A stretch of 64,000 nucleotides of DNA from Selaginella tamariscina. Taxonomy: Eukaryota > Streptophyta > Lycopodiopsida > Selaginellales > Selaginellaceae. Location of the stretch: NCBI GenBank assembly GCA_003024785.1, contig PUQB01000046.1, positions 186,001 to 250,000 of the forward strand, in the 5' to 3' direction. Position numbers and translations under genes: made by a program. Shown one piece after another: positions 50,501 through 64,000 of the stretch (position 1 is its first letter; the number at the start of each line of letters is the position of its first letter). The notes beneath the pieces are model-generated. The model was given only the letters and a program-made list of their open reading frames with translations, was not told where the DNA came from and did not search any database.

Positions 50501-53500
50501 AATGCGTTCTGTACTAGAATCTGAAAAAAGTCAAGGTGCCGTACTTCGTGCTATTCTTCATGCTAAACAATCTGGACAAATACAAGGCATCTACGGACGG
50601 CTTGGAGACCTTGGAGCTATTGATGGTAACTTGATGATATATATATTAACACGATCACATAAATACATATGTGTGTACCTATGCATGCAAAGATAGTATT
50701 TGATATATATGCTGCTATGAGTTGGTTTATTTAACAGTGTACTGGTATTCGTGTTTTAGACTAGTTCCATTAAAAACATAACAGAATCCTTAAGGAATGC
50801 TTATTGTAATTGTTATTGCATCAGCATTTGGTTATTGAATATGGTCCAGATATCTATTATTATAATAGGTCTCTATTCTAATGTTTAATGGGGATTAATG
50901 CTTATTTATATTTGCTGTGTAAGATATACTTAAATATATTATAATAACACCGACAGATCAAAGACTAGTTTCCATTAACTATAAGATGATACATGCAAAC
51001 ATACATGCGCGTACATTATCAGTTTATGTAACAACATATGCCCACTAAGTACTTTTTTTTTTTTTTTTCTTTTTAATTTAACCTACGTCCTCTATGCTTA
51101 ACAGCCAAGTACGATGTAGCCATATCTACTGCCTGTGGAGGCTTGGATTATATTGTAGTTGAGACTTCCTCTGCTGCTCAAGCATGTGTTGAACTACTGC
51201 GTACAAACAACCTCGGCGTTGCAACATTTTTAATTTTGGTGGGTGTGTGCTGTAGCAATTACAAGCATATACACATGCATATGCATACATCCGTACTTGT
51301 TTATATGTATGCAATTTTACATAAACTGATATATGTATGGATCAATTTTACATAAACTGATTCCCTTTATTTTAATTCAGGATAAGCAAGAAGGTCTTCG
51401 TGCAAAAATGACACAAGCAATCAGAACGCCAGAAGGTGTACCCAGGCTATTTGATCTGGTTAATGTACGTGATGAACGATTAAAGCTGGCCTTTTATTCC
51501 TCTCTTGGAAACACGGTTGTTGCTACGGATCTTAACCAGGTATATCCTATAATTATGTATGCATAGATGCATATATCATTTACCTTATATTACAATGATT
51601 ATTTATTATACACACATGATTTCTGCAATTTCCACCAGCTTATTATAGATGTACCATACATGTACGTTCGTATCTATACAATTTTCAATTTAACGTGCCC
51701 GGCCCAGATACATATCGTATGTATTTTATATATACGTTTGTTATATAAACAACGTATAATATAACTGTGTGTGATAAATATCACATGCATCGAATGCTTT
51801 GATAATTATACTGGGGATCAATATACACACTAAGTGGCTCACTCTACCTCTATCAGGCTACAAGAATCGCATATGGTCCTGATAAAGAATTCAGAAGAGT
51901 GGTCACGTTAGAAGGAGCACTGTTTGAGAGATCAGGTACAATGAGCGGTGGCGGGGGAAAGCCACGTGGCGGGCGAATGGGTACGGCAATACGTGACTCA
52001 TCAATTTCACGCCAGGCTATAGAAAGTACGGAAAGGGAGCTGACTCAGCTCGCTAGTCAACTCGAGGCTCTGCGTCAACGGCGTGAACAAGCTGTTCAAC
52101 AATACCAAAACTCGGAGAAAGCAATTTCCAGTCTGGAAATAGAAATGGCAAAGTCTCAAATGGAGGTATGTGAATAGTGTTATTTTATAATATTATAGTC
52201 CATAAACGTTATTATATACTATCACTAGCTTTTATGCTGGTGTGTATCTGTATGCTGTTTAATTTATTGATTTTTATTTCTTAATATGATATATCCTAGT
52301 ATTTACTGCTTGGTTTCCTGTGTTGTTTGCATTATATTAGAAGGATGCAAGCACATAAAAATGTATGTTCTTTATTTATTTATTTTTCTTATAGATTGAT
52401 GGGTTGAAAGCACAAAAGGCGGATATTGGTGCACAATTAGAATCCTTAAAGGCATCAGCTGTACCAAGTTCTCTTGAACTAGGAAAGATTGAAAAGCTTG
52501 ACGAGATTGTTACGTTAGAAGAGAAGAAACTATCCGGTCTACAAGCAAACTCCAAGGATCTCCGAGACAAGGTTTGATTATGTGTGAATAGCATTCTGTA
52601 ATATACAAAGATCACAATACATTTACATATCACACACAGAGACAGTATAATACTACGTGTATGTATATTCATGTTCTATTTGGTTTGTATATTAGACGGT
52701 TTCTGACTTATGAATGATACAGGCCAGTGCACTTCAAAAGAACATTGAGAATGCTGGAGGTGAGAAACTTAAACAGCAGAAATCTCTCGTCAATAAAATA
52801 CAAACGGTGAGCATCTATAACATATATATGCTATAAGATAGTATGCTATGATATCTAGATTTTATAAACTCAGGACTTATGTATGGTTTATTAATCTACT
52901 ATAGATATAACTTATCATTTTAGCGATATCTCTGTACTTTGGTTTGTGAATATACACGATGTGGGCTGTGTATACATCTTATAATATTTTTATATATCTG
53001 TATGCACTGCACCAGTGAATAGAGATAAATATACTGCACTTCGTATGCAAGAGATCTCTATTTTATGTGTGTTAACGCCTAGCATATTGATATAAGACAA
53101 TGGGTGTCTATTATGTAGATCCACGTCTATAAATTTTCCGACACATACACATACACCCGCGCTCTCGCACGCACACACATCTCTATGTTTTTATGCACAT
53201 AGTTTACTACGTAACCATAACCTTTTTACAGGGATATTGATAGTAAAAGCACTGAGATTAACCGCAGAAAAGTGCAAATTACAAATGGTGGGAAAACAAT
53301 TGCAAAGCTACAGAAAGCAATCGAGGACATGAGAAAAGAGAAGACAACACTAGCTGAAAATAAAGAAAAGAAGGCTTCTGCGTTCAAAGAGATCGAGCAA
53401 AAAGCGTTTCTAGTCCAAGAAAAATTCAAGGAAATCCAAGAGGTACGTGGCTTGTGTGCGTAAGTACTTCCCCGCGTGTGTAAGCCAAAGATAACATAAT

Positions 53501-56004
53501 TTATTAGTACTATACAGTAGGAATTTATGTTTAATAGTATATTACTAATAAGTTTTATCTTTATGACCTAGATCATGGAGAGACAACGTGAGGAGCTTGA
53601 GTCTACCAAGAAATATACGATGAAAAGAAATCGGTTGTTGATAAGCTTCGAGCCGGGGAGGTTGGTCTTATTTATATATTCATATATAAATGTATGTGTG
53701 TATATATATACATAGATGCACTGTATATACGTTTATGCGATAGTACTGGCTACATATATGTAAACAAGTATTAAGTATTATGCTTTTTGATCAGTTGAAG
53801 GGTAATTCGGCATTAATATTGTACTTACGGTTGACATTTATTTGCCGCGCGCGCGCGGGTGTGTGTTATTATATACTATCTACGTTTGTTTTTCTTCAGA
53901 TTGACGCACAATTTAGAATGGAAGAAATGAAGAAAATGTTCAAGGACGTCGATGCCAGAGTGAAGAGCTTTCAGAAGAAAATTCAAGACAATGCCAAAGC
54001 TCTGGATGAGCACGTTCAGCAGTACGTTTTCTGATATGTGTGTGCGTACATATATATGATATATACATATACAACAATATTAGGTATGTAAGGGACATGC
54101 ACCGTTGAAATTATCACAGCAAAACATATTGTATAGGCTTAATGTTTGTGTATATGTAATTTTTATAATTAAGAATGTATTTCAGGATTCAAAAGGAGGG
54201 TATTGATGCTGAGTTGCTGACATCCGCACTAGACGTTGATCAGCTTAATAGCACCACTTGCTTACAAACAGCTTTGGAAAATGTTCAGCTTTTAGAACAA
54301 CAGCTTAAGGCTATGCAGCCGAACCTCGACTGCATTGGAGAGTATGTACACACACACACACACACATACAAGTTTGTGTGTGCCAGATATATGCTTATTT
54401 CTTTATTTATGAAGGTATCGAACAAAAGCTGCACAGTACATGGAACGGGTTAATGAACTCAATGCCGTGACCCAAGAGTGCGATGATCTGAAAAAACACC
54501 ATGACGATTTGCGTAAGCGGAGGTACTGTGTCTATTGCCGCATGCGTATGTACACGTGTGTGGGTGCGGGTGTCTGTGGGTGTGTGTGTGAAGTATATTG
54601 AAGCTCGGTGTTGCAGGCTAGATGATTTTATGGCAGGCTTCAACACAATCTCACTGAGGCTAAAAGAGATGTACCAGGTGCATATGTGTGTCCGTTTGCT
54701 TGTTAAATTGATATACGTTATTTCATTTTTAATAGAGATATTGTATATTATCTTGCGCTTAGTATACATTTTAGTATATTATATTATATTGTCATATGCA
54801 TACTATGCTCTATATATCGCCGACTAATAACTATGTAGTTAAATCATATGTATAATATAACTTTATATCATACATATTGGTGTGTGTGTATTTGTGTCTG
54901 TTTTCTATTTCAAGTATATTCAATGTTAACCAATATGCTTTATTAGATGATAACTTTGGGAGGTGATGCGGAATTGGAATTGGTAGACTCTCTAGATCCA
55001 TTTTCTGAAGGAGTGGTTTTCAGTGTTAGGCCTCCTAAAAAGAGCTGGAAAAACATTGGAAATTTGTCAGGAGGTGAAAAGGTGCATTATTTAATAGCTG
55101 AACGATAAATAATTTAACTAACACGGTATTATACAAGTTCTTATGATGTACTTATACGTTGTTTCTTTCGCAGACGCTAAGCTCGTTAGCTCTAGTCTTT
55201 GCTTTGCATCACTACAAGCCGACTCCTCTTTATGTCATGGACGAGATTGATGCCGCCTTAGGTAATTATTGTGTGTAAGCATATCGGTTCAAAGTCAATA
55301 TTGAATACAATATTAACCGACACATATATATATAATTGGTTTCTTTACTTTTTCAGATTTTAAAAACGTCTCCATTGTGGGCCACTACATTAAAGACCGT
55401 ACAAAAGACGCACAATTTATAATTATAAGGCAAGTAATTTTAAGTTACACAACAAGCCTCTCGTAACGCTATAATACAGACATAAGATAAGTTCATGGAT
55501 TTGTAATTGTTCAACATCCTGGTTGCAAAGTAACAGGTGTATGTAGGTGTATATATAACTACGAATTAGCATATACACAATATATCTTCTGCATTTACAT
55601 GTAATAGCCCGTCTAAGACGCTATATTCCGTATTAATGTGTTATTTGTCCAAAGGGTATGTCCACACATACACACGTATGTATTTAAGTATGTATGTATG
55701 TACGAACATGGAATTTTCCAAGTGCACATCGAGGTATCGGAGTACATATAAATACAGCTAACTATGAATTTAACTATATAGAATTAAGTGATGCCTTGTG
55801 CATATATATATGCATTGTGCATATATATGTGCATTGTCGTGTGTGTGTGACTAAGTCTTATATTTCAGTTTGCGAAACAACATGTTTGAGCTGGCGGACC
55901 GTCTGGTAGGAATCTACAAAACAGATAACTGCACGAAAAGTGTAACTATTAATCCAAAGAGCTTTGCTGTTCGCCAAAAAACCGAAGAAGTTGAAGCAAC
56001 TTAA
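47588..56004 (+). CDS. SMC4: SMC4, condensin ATPase subunit
   Basis: A core condensin subunit that pairs with SMC2 to compact chromosomes. Twenty-eight exons from 47,588 to 56,004 give about 1,246 residues, matching plant SMC4. The N-terminal head has [20 protein letters not shown] and Walker [10 protein letters not shown] (residues 53-61, exon 47,789-47,878). Coiled coil follows, then the hinge around residues 550-690 ([50 protein letters not shown]). The second coil leads to [20 protein letters not shown], the signature NLSGGEK (exon 54,947-55,081), Walker [13 protein letters not shown] (55,174-55,261) and [20 protein letters not shown]. Splice phases are consistent throughout, with one GC-AG intron at 55,430. 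Single bases are missing near 48,588, in A runs near 48,849 and 48,935, and near 53,610, and one G is extra at 53,232. Each restores perfect family sequence when corrected. Confidence 0.95.
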
Positions 56005-56338
56005 TGTAAGTATTATTAAATTACAGATATTTTCTTACACACACACACACACACGTATTTATATATAAGTGGTGTAAACTATCTTTTTTTCTTTTGAACT
56101 AGTGATGTGGTATGCTTTTCCCCAGTATGGTTTGCAACAAACGGGTATGTAAATTTATTCTAAGACATTAACATGTGTGTACTCTGATCTTTATTCGTTA
56201 TGGCAAATATATGATTTTATAATGTTTAATTTTACATTTTAATACTATATATACATTATAAGTTGTAGTGTGTGTGTGAGTGTGTGAGAGAGAGAGAGAG
56301 AGGCCAACCACACTTTATTGAACTGTCTGTATACACGT
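56005..56338. other. Convergent 3' ends of SMC4 and the small HSP
   Basis: Shared 3' flank of two converging genes, with CA, GT and GA runs (for example 56,036-56,054 and 56,269-56,301). No gene is seen. Confidence 0.5.
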
Positions 56339-57027
56339 CTATTTGGCCTGCGAGTTGGGATTGGCGGGATTTGTGTAGACGAGAGTGCCGACTGGGACAT
56401 CGAAATTCCTGGGCTTGCGTGGGGGAGGATCGGGAAACTTGGGAACTACCACGGTAAGTCTTCCATCCACACATGCAGCAGACATGCTGTCAATGTTTGC
56501 ATTGCTTGGGAGGTTGAACTTCCTCATAAACTTCCCCGCTGGACGTTCTGCTCTCACATACTTGACATCGAATGTCGGGTTGTCGTCGCGTTTCCTCTCC
56601 CCGCTTATTGCCAGTATGTTGTCATCCTGGATTTGCACCTAGAGTATTTCACAAAGTAAACACTATGAATCTGCATGTGTTCCCACCCTTTGTTGTTATT
56701 TAGTACTAGAAACCAATGGTAAAGTTAACTCTACAAACATCTCTCTGCTTATTCCCATAATGTCCTCTTCGGCTTTATATTAACACATGTCTCTATATAT
56801 GTTAACATATGGCAGTAAGTTAAGACACATCTGCGCAACTTACTGCACAGGATTAAGTAAACTGATTACATGATTAGTTTAAACTTACACACGCACACGC
56901 GCACACACACACACACAAGTGAATATACTAAATATACCTTGACATCAGAGTTTTTGATTCCTGGGACATCAGCAACAAATACAAATGAAGAAGGGTGCTC
57001 TCTAACATCCACCCATGTTGCCGCCAT
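56339..57027 (-). CDS. Small heat-shock protein, class II-like, short N-terminus
   Basis: An alpha-crystallin-domain chaperone that holds unfolding proteins in the cytosol. Two exons (56,938-57,027 and 56,339-56,638) give 129 residues with clean phase. The domain begins at once: VDVREHPSSFVFVADVPGIK, then QIQDDNILAISGERKR, VRAERPAGKFMRKFNLPSNA and DGRLTVVVPKFP. These match cytosolic class II HSP20s. Class II proteins usually have about 40 residues before the matching MAAT position; here an in-frame TAG lies about 36 bases upstream of the ATG, so the arm is missing unless an upstream exon exists. The tail (about 30 residues, PRKPRNFDVPVGTLVYTNPA) is longer than usual. The gene is transcribed toward SMC4. 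Confidence 0.9.
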
Positions 57028-57256
57028 TTTCTGTTCAAACAGCAGCTCAAAAATTGTGCGTGTGCCCTAAACTTTATCCCTCTCCCCTTGCCACTCCATA
57101 TCTCTTCTCCACACAACGCTACACATCTCTCTGCTTTAGGGCACACTCGTGCCCTAAAAAGAGTACGAAACGGTATATTCTTTCCATTTGAAAATTTTAG
57201 GGCTCGTCATGGCAAAGTGGCCGATGGAGCCTGCAGGTACTATAATTCACGTGTAA

Positions 57257-57291
<35 letters not shown>

Positions 57292-57401
57292 TTCATGCTG
57301 CAATACATACACACACACACATATAGTGGATGTATACAAACAAGTATTACTACTGGTGCCGCAGAGTTGAGCTATTAGTACAAGTATAAGATAACACGTT
57401 G
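57028..57401. other. Small HSP promoter and AZG1-like 3' flank
   Basis: A 374-bp gap between two minus-strand genes. It must contain the HSP promoter; I could not identify a convincing heat-shock element by eye. A (GT)n tract at 57,259-57,288 and a CA tract at 57,309-57,321 are present. Confidence 0.45.
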
Positions 57402-59217
57402 TTATACGCCTAATACTTGCTCATGAACTAACCCACTATCAGTCTGCTGCTTCTTCAGCTCCTCCTCCTTAACAAGTTTAGAGCTGCTCTTGTTGAGCAG
57501 CAAAAGATCCAGGCCGTTCAAAACTGTGTATGTCCCGATCCCGCCAATCAACCCGTATGCAATGGAATAGGTGAGTGGCATCAGTATGATGGTCACAAAG
57601 GCAGGTATACCCTCTCTCATATCATCCCACTCAATCTCCCTCACTGACTTCATCATCAGCACTCCGACCAGCACCAGTGCCGGCCCGACCGCCCACGGTG
57701 GTATAGATGCCAGCAGCGGTGTGAAGAACAACGCGAGGAAGAAGTAGAAGGACACCGTGATTGCCGTAAGCCCCGTCCGACCACCCTCTCTTATACCTGT
57801 TCATATCTTACTACGTTACATACAATGCAAGAACACACACACACACTCCATGTGTGTATGGGACACACGCACCTGTAGATGACTCAATGAATGCTGTAAC
57901 AGGAGAAGTCCCCAGTGCTGAGCCGATGACTATGGCCAGAGCGTCGCTCATGAAGGCAGTGTACTGTCCGGGGAAGTTCCCGTTGTCGTCCACGAAGCCC
58001 GCAAACTTTGCCATGGAGTAGAGAGTTCCAGTGGTGTCAAGCACATCCACATAGAGGAAGGTGACGAGCGCAACCCAGAACTGAGACTTCCCCATCTCCT
58101 TGAACGACAGTGCACCTGCAGTGCCTTTGATCGTATGAATGTCCACCACGTTCCTAAAGTAGTCATACGCCGCATCACCAGACTGAGTATCAGGAAAGTA
58201 GGTGACCTCGGTGCCGCGGAACCACGACACACCGGTAACAAACACAATGCCGTATATCATCGCTCCCTTGACACCGCGTACTATCGCATAGGCCGTGATT
58301 ACAAACCCGACTACCCCGAGCCAGAGCGTCGGATCCTCCATCCGGTTCCGCTTGCAGAGGAACTGGGAAGAAACGATACCGCCAGGCTCCAGATGTGACA
58401 CCCCAGAAGATGCATTTGTGAGTATCGGGGCAACTGCAATACGATCCTTAGCCGGGCATCCGGCAAGTGTAACTAGAGTCGAAGGGCTGAAACCGACGAG
58501 TCCGACCCCCTGACTGGACTGTAACCCGATAAACGCAAGGAAGAGACCGATCCCCGCCGAGCTGGAAATCCGGACTGGTCTCGGGATAGCCTTTGCAAGA
58601 CGTGTACGCAACCCGAGTGCTGCCAGAGCAAGAAAGATGACGCCCTCAATGAAAACTGCAGTCAGAGCCGAACCATACGAGATGGAGCCCGTCCCGTGGA
58701 AACCGACTACAGTGTATGCAAAGTATGCATTGGCGCCCATGCCCGGGGCGAGTCCGAGAGGGAGGTTGGCAAAGATCCCCATAATGAAACTGCCTATCAG
58801 TGAAGAGGCAGCCGTTGCAGTTATCAAGTCCCGCCGAGTTCTCTCAAGGCAGGCCGAGAAGCCGAGGTTGCCCGCCGAGGGGTCCTTACACTCAATCCCA
58901 GGCTTGACAAGACTCAATAGAATCCCTGTACTGGTACTCCCTGAACACTGTCCGGGAGGAACTGATGAAACAGAGCAGACCATTGAACAGTCGGACAGAG
59001 TGCATGGGCCACCGGAATCTGCCAGAATGCTGGCATTCACAGCCAAGATGTAAGCCATAGTGAGAAACGTTGCAGTACCTGCTCGGACCTCCCTGGTAAA
59101 GCATGTATTCCGGTCCTCCAGCTTGAAATGCCTCCCGAATTTGCTCTTGTTCACCCTCTCGTTGAACCTCTCAACCGCTGCATTCCATTTCCTGTTTGTC
59201 GTCCTCACACCTTCCAT
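57402..59217 (-). CDS. AZG1: Adenine/guanine permease, AZG1-like
   Basis: A plasma-membrane purine transporter of the AzgA-like group within the nucleobase transporters; relatives import adenine, guanine and cytokinin-type purines. Two exons, 57,873-59,217 and 57,402-57,796, give 579 residues, as expected for plant AZG1, with no frame break. Conserved parts include [100 protein letters not shown] and TGLTAI. More than ten hydrophobic helices are apparent. The extracellular-type loop after helix 1 is Cys-rich ([14 protein letters not shown]). The only intron, about 76 bp, starts GTGCGTGTGTCCC and contains a GT/AC repeat. The C-terminus is polar. Confidence 0.95.
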
Positions 59218-62200
59218 CGCTTAGAATTCAAGAGAAATCAGAGGAGATTTCGCATTCAACTCAGAGAGAGAAGATTATCTTATCTCTTTCTTCTCTACTG
59301 GTAGTCTGTGTTTTCCCCAACTCCCAGGAAATAAATTGAATATATACATACATATATATACATGTAAATAATACACCAAGTATGCGTGTGTGTGCCTGCA
59401 ACACATATGCATGACGTAGATCTATACTGAACTATACTTCAAAAATGGGAACACCACCTGTTTATGAACTATGTTGTCTTCATTATATATTATACTTTAA
59501 GACTTCCATATATGTATTTCTCTTGCTTCTTTTGACAAGAGGGCCATGTGCCGTGTGTTTGTGTGTGTCAGCAAAGACTTTTATTTGTTCAAATTAAGCT
59601 ACCTGCTTGTTTTTATATAATTACACGCAAATGATATGTATGGTTTTGACCTTGTGAGTCAACCAGAATTAATGTTTAAGATTAAATTAAAATTATTTAA
59701 ATTATAAAAATTATCTAATAATAGCTTGATAATAATATTAATATTTAAATAAAATTAATAATTGTGCTCTCTTAAAGAGAAATACCACTAAACAACTGGC
59801 ATCACCACCTGCATTCATGGCTCTCTTTGCATGCTATGATTATATTAATTAAGAAATATATATATAACAGTTTTTTAATTTAATATGCATGCTTTCAATA
59901 AACGTTTTTTTACTTTTGTTTTTTAAATATTAAATTTCTAAATCATATAAATAAAAATATATTAAGTGCGAAATTATTATATTATATCTTGCTGTTCAAA
60001 AGAATTGAACAGGGGACAACTTGTTCAAAGCTATAAAGTGGGATAGACTCTTACTGTACAACACATGATGTATTGAAGCCACCAATAGTAAAGCTTTGTT
60101 CTCTACTTACATGATATTATTAATATATCGAGGTCACCATCTTACGTCATCCTTAAACCATCAGATGAGGCGAGAGAGAATACACACGTGTGACCATATA
60201 ATTTTATTTTTAAATATTTCTTTTTTATACATTCCCATCCATAGCTTTACACCTTAATGCACTTCAACATCATGACGTTTTGACATCATAACGGATTTGT
60301 CATATGTATATATTATATATAATATGCCACTAATCTTTCATACATATAAGTACTAGAAGAATATAATGCACAACTATATATCTAAGACTATATATTGATT
60401 AATTAAACTTAATAGAAATTTTAAGGCTGCATATAGTGATATTTATGTACTTAATAATTTGAATATTTTAAATCAAAACCTCATTCTAAATGGTCACTCT
60501 TATAGAATATGTTATTCCCACCAATGCAGCGGTTAGATTCGACCTTTCGAGTAAGAGAGACACATAAGTTATACTGTTTTGTACATTAATACACACACAC
60601 ACACACACACACACATAGACATAATGCCTGGAGAAAATTCAAAGCCCAGCTTTTCTAGTGGTGGTAACTAGGTAACCATCATACAACCTACATAGTAGCC
60701 AGGTAAAGATGTGGCACAAAATAAATCATATATTTAGATATTATTTGTTATTTTATTCTTATATGAAGCTTTACTCAAAAATGAGAAAGTAGTATGATGT
60801 ATTAAGTAAATAAAGTTCAATAGTAGAGAGTGCCTATGGAAGTTTTTATTATAATAAACACACTTTCCACATGCCCGCACCCTAAGTATAATGCATAATT
60901 TAATAATAATTTTTAAAAGTTAAGAACTAGTAGAAAATATATTGAGAATTCTATGCTAAGCTTTACTTAGGATTTATTTTTAATTTATCACTAAGTTATA
61001 ATAATCTAATAATATAAACAAGCTCAACAAAAGCAATTTGTATTTATACATGTTGTAAGGTAGAATATGGTTATGCATGTGTATATATGTACACGCATAA
61101 TGGTGACTCAGCTTCCATGTGTCAATGTCACATGTCATATGTAAATCAAGTTTTTCTTAATACAATATATTTCAATTTTGTAAATTACATAATCTCTAGT
61201 TGGAGGTCTTGGGCATTTCTCTTTTCATTTCTTTTTCTCCATTTTTTTCATGTGGTTGAATTAGAAGTAACCTTTTGTGTCCTAACATATGCTATCAACA
61301 TAAATTAAACGTTTATAGTGACTCATCAATAATGAATCATCTTATATGTATTTTCATATTGTACTTTAACTTTGTTTGATTTTAATAAATTTAAGAATTC
61401 ATCGACATGACAAATGTGCACTTTAAGAATTTTATCACATGTTTCAAATAGATAATTTTCAAGTGGTACAATGGATTAGCATTAGATATCCACATGATAA
61501 CAAACACTTGACTGATTATTTCAAAATGTTTAATAATATAAGGTTAAAATTTATTTCAAAAGATGTTTATAATGTAAGGTTGAAGTTTTAAATGATGCAA
61601 AATAATTAACTAGAGTATAGCTATATTTTATTTCTCATTAAGATCTTGGAGATTTGCCCAATGCTTTTCAATAGGTAAATGCAATTTAGTGATAACATAA
61701 TGAATTTTTAATGCACTTTAATATCAAGTTTGATGATTTGACTCAATGTGCATATTTTAATATATCATAATTAATAAAAGTCAATATGTTATGGTTTGAT
61801 TAATTTGTGTTCTCTGTTAAAGAATGTTTTGCATTGATACTTGGTGACAACTAAGGTTCACTTAGATTGCTTACTTCTTTTATTTATCATGTTGTTTTAA
61901 TGAAGGTGAATGTTGAAGAATATGTGTCAATACAATTGCATTTTCAAGATCATTTCACATTCAAGGTCTATTTCGTAATCAAATTCATGATTAACATCCA
62001 CATAATTCTCTAATTCCTACTCATGTTCTTGCTTGTTTGTAAAGGTAAAAATCAAAATAAAATTAATTAAATAATACAAATTAATTTAATTAAATTCATT
62101 GTTGGCATGTTAATAAATGACACACATGTGATGTCTACTTGAATTGGATATATTTGTTAGAAGTTATTCCTATGGTTGGTCTCCAACGATGAGGGTATTA

Positions 62201-64000
62201 ATGATGATACATTATTTTTAAGAGGATTATTATGAGAAATAAGTAATCATAAGAAAGACATAAGGATCCAGTGCGATAAAGATTTCACTTTCATGTTTTT
62301 TCAATATGTATATTAGGGATTATAAGTTCCACCTAATCATTTAATTTTTACCTTTTTTTATATATGTGTGGAGTTTCAATGATTATATGGTTGATACTTG
62401 TTCTAGTATGTCTTGTATGACAATGGATAATTTTGTGTAATATTTTAGTACACGACATTAACAATATTGATTGTGAGTTATAATCTTAAGGTTACTTTTT
62501 GCTCACTTAAGGTGATTTTCTTTAAAATTTTCAACATAATCTTATGTTACGATTGGTTAAAGCAATCAAGTGATTTTTCAGTCACTCCTCCAATATTATG
62601 TTTTCATAATTGAGTATAGTTGCCTTGTAATATGTTCCTTTGCACCCAGAAAATATTATTTACAAGTAGATTTAGCAAAGTTATTTGTAGAATAAGAGTT
62701 TTTTCATCTTTGTATAATTTAGGAAATTCACTACTTTTTTTGTAAAGTGTAATATTTAAGACAATTCATTAATCACTTCTCATATTGAATTACTCTTCTT
62801 TAAGATTTGGTTCTTTCACATGTACCTTTCAGGTGGATGCAGAAGTGTTAGCAAATGTATGATTAGTTGAAAAAGTTATTAACAACTTATTATATATTTA
62901 AATGCTTGGATTTTACTACTTGACCATTTATCTTATGAGTGAATGCATCGAACATTGGCATGGGAGGTGTGTTGATACAAACAAATTTAGTTTATTTTTT
63001 AGTTTAACATATAGTAGCTTATACTAATTGAGCACTTTAATAATTAAACGGAATTACTCGATCATTGAACATGAATGTCTTAATGCTATTTGGGATTTTT
63101 AATATCTCCATGCCTTGCATGAGACGTTGTTAAAATGTGATCATGCTAGGATAACTTCTTTTTTGAAGTGCAAGAACTCACGATGAACATTGCAACTTCA
63201 AATGTGATGCATTAGCAAAAATAAATAATGGTTAATGTTGATGCTCTTTCACAAACTCTTCTTACTGATTTTGCATTGCATGATAATACTTTTGTTAAGC
63301 GTTTTTAAGTCCCTCATGTGTTTAATATTAACTTACCATCTTTAAAAGCATTATGAATTGCCCAAGAACTTGAACCATGTAAGTTCGAAGGTTTAATGTA
63401 TTTTGTAAAAACCAATAATATTCTAAAAATCTATTATAATTAGTTGTATGTTTTATTTATTCCACATTTTTTATGAGTGTATCTATATTCTTCTCTGGTT
63501 GGGAGTCATCTTAATCATCAACACGTATTAGAAAAACTATGTCGTTCATTTTATTAGCCAAATATGTGTGTCAATGTGATTAAATATATTTAGAGCTGTT
63601 CAATTTATCAAATTCAGAATTTTAATACAACACAAGTAATATGGCATTAGAAAATGCAAGATAAATAAGGTAACAAAATTATGCCTAATTTTAGGGTACA
63701 ATTTTTTTGACAAAATATTGGGGGAAGTACTAACAAGGGTTAATTTTAGGGTTTATAACATATATAAATTATATTATAATTCATTAAAATTTAATAATGA
63801 GACATTTTATTTATTTTCACATTTAAATTATCTTTGAATTTCACCATGGTATATGTATTTGATAATAAATCGTACTCTTTAACTAAACTAAGGAAAGTTT
63901 TATAATTTGTAAATAAGCAACTTTTATTTTATGTGTAGTAAAAAGAAATAATATTTTAGTTCATCAAAATAATATATTTTATTTTTGAATTACATAATGT
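59218..64000. other. AT-rich intergenic region, no gene recognised
   Basis: The first about 110 bases are the likely 5' UTR of the permease (GA-rich). Beyond that I see no gene, RNA gene or intact mobile element. A (CA)n tract lies at 60,591-60,615. Frames are short and AT-driven. The region from about 61,100 to 63,700 has the look of old, heavily mutated mobile DNA, but no domain is readable. Confidence 0.5.

Noticed and set aside
57948..59104. Several frames on both strands within the AZG1-like gene
   Set aside because: They are shadows of a GC-richer 1.3-kb exon. Only the 468-residue minus frame matches a protein family.

Overview
This window reads as nuclear DNA of a land plant. The genes are split by many short GT-AG introns, and several products match plant-type families: an AZG-type purine permease, an AVT-type amino acid transporter, an AFC-type LAMMER kinase, a class II-like small heat-shock protein and a cytosolic NAR1. 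The gaps between genes are very AT-rich and hold decayed repeats. I cannot name the species or lineage from sequence alone.

Layout. 1-7,969: repeat-derived, gene-poor DNA with retroelement-like direct repeats and a 30-bp minisatellite. 7,970-23,473: first gene island, with an F-box gene (-), NAR1 (-), an unidentified coding-like segment (-), a fragment of an amino acid transporter (+), a 15-exon coiled-coil gene (+), a broken copy of its 3' end, and frataxin (-). 23,474-34,362: about 11 kb without a recognisable gene; it is first extremely AT-rich, then holds tandem and dispersed repeats, including an inverted relative of the repeat near the left edge. 34,363-59,217: second, denser island, with an AVT-like transporter (-), an F-box-like fragment (+), a small plant protein with a Cys/His C-terminus (+), a short MTHFR (+), a LAMMER kinase (+), SMC4 (+, 28 exons), a small HSP (-) and an AZG1-like permease (-). 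59,218-64,000: AT-rich, no gene seen.

Roles. NAR1 (cytosolic Fe-S assembly) and frataxin (mitochondrial Fe-S assembly) serve the same cofactor economy. MTHFR makes methyl-THF. The LAMMER kinase phosphorylates SR splicing factors, and SMC4 is the condensin ATPase. These are housekeeping genes and do not form an operon-like system.

The most striking feature is that many well-conserved genes are correct over almost all of their length but carry isolated one-base gains or losses, mostly in short homopolymer runs. One NAR1 exon has six such extra bases. Consensus error next to microsatellites is the simplest explanation, but real decay or frameshifting cannot be excluded from this sequence. Second is an MTHFR gene that stops after the catalytic domain. 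Third is the saturation of short introns with GT, TA and CT dinucleotide tracts, often starting right at the splice donor. I found no CRISPR array, tRNA, rRNA or clear intact transposon.
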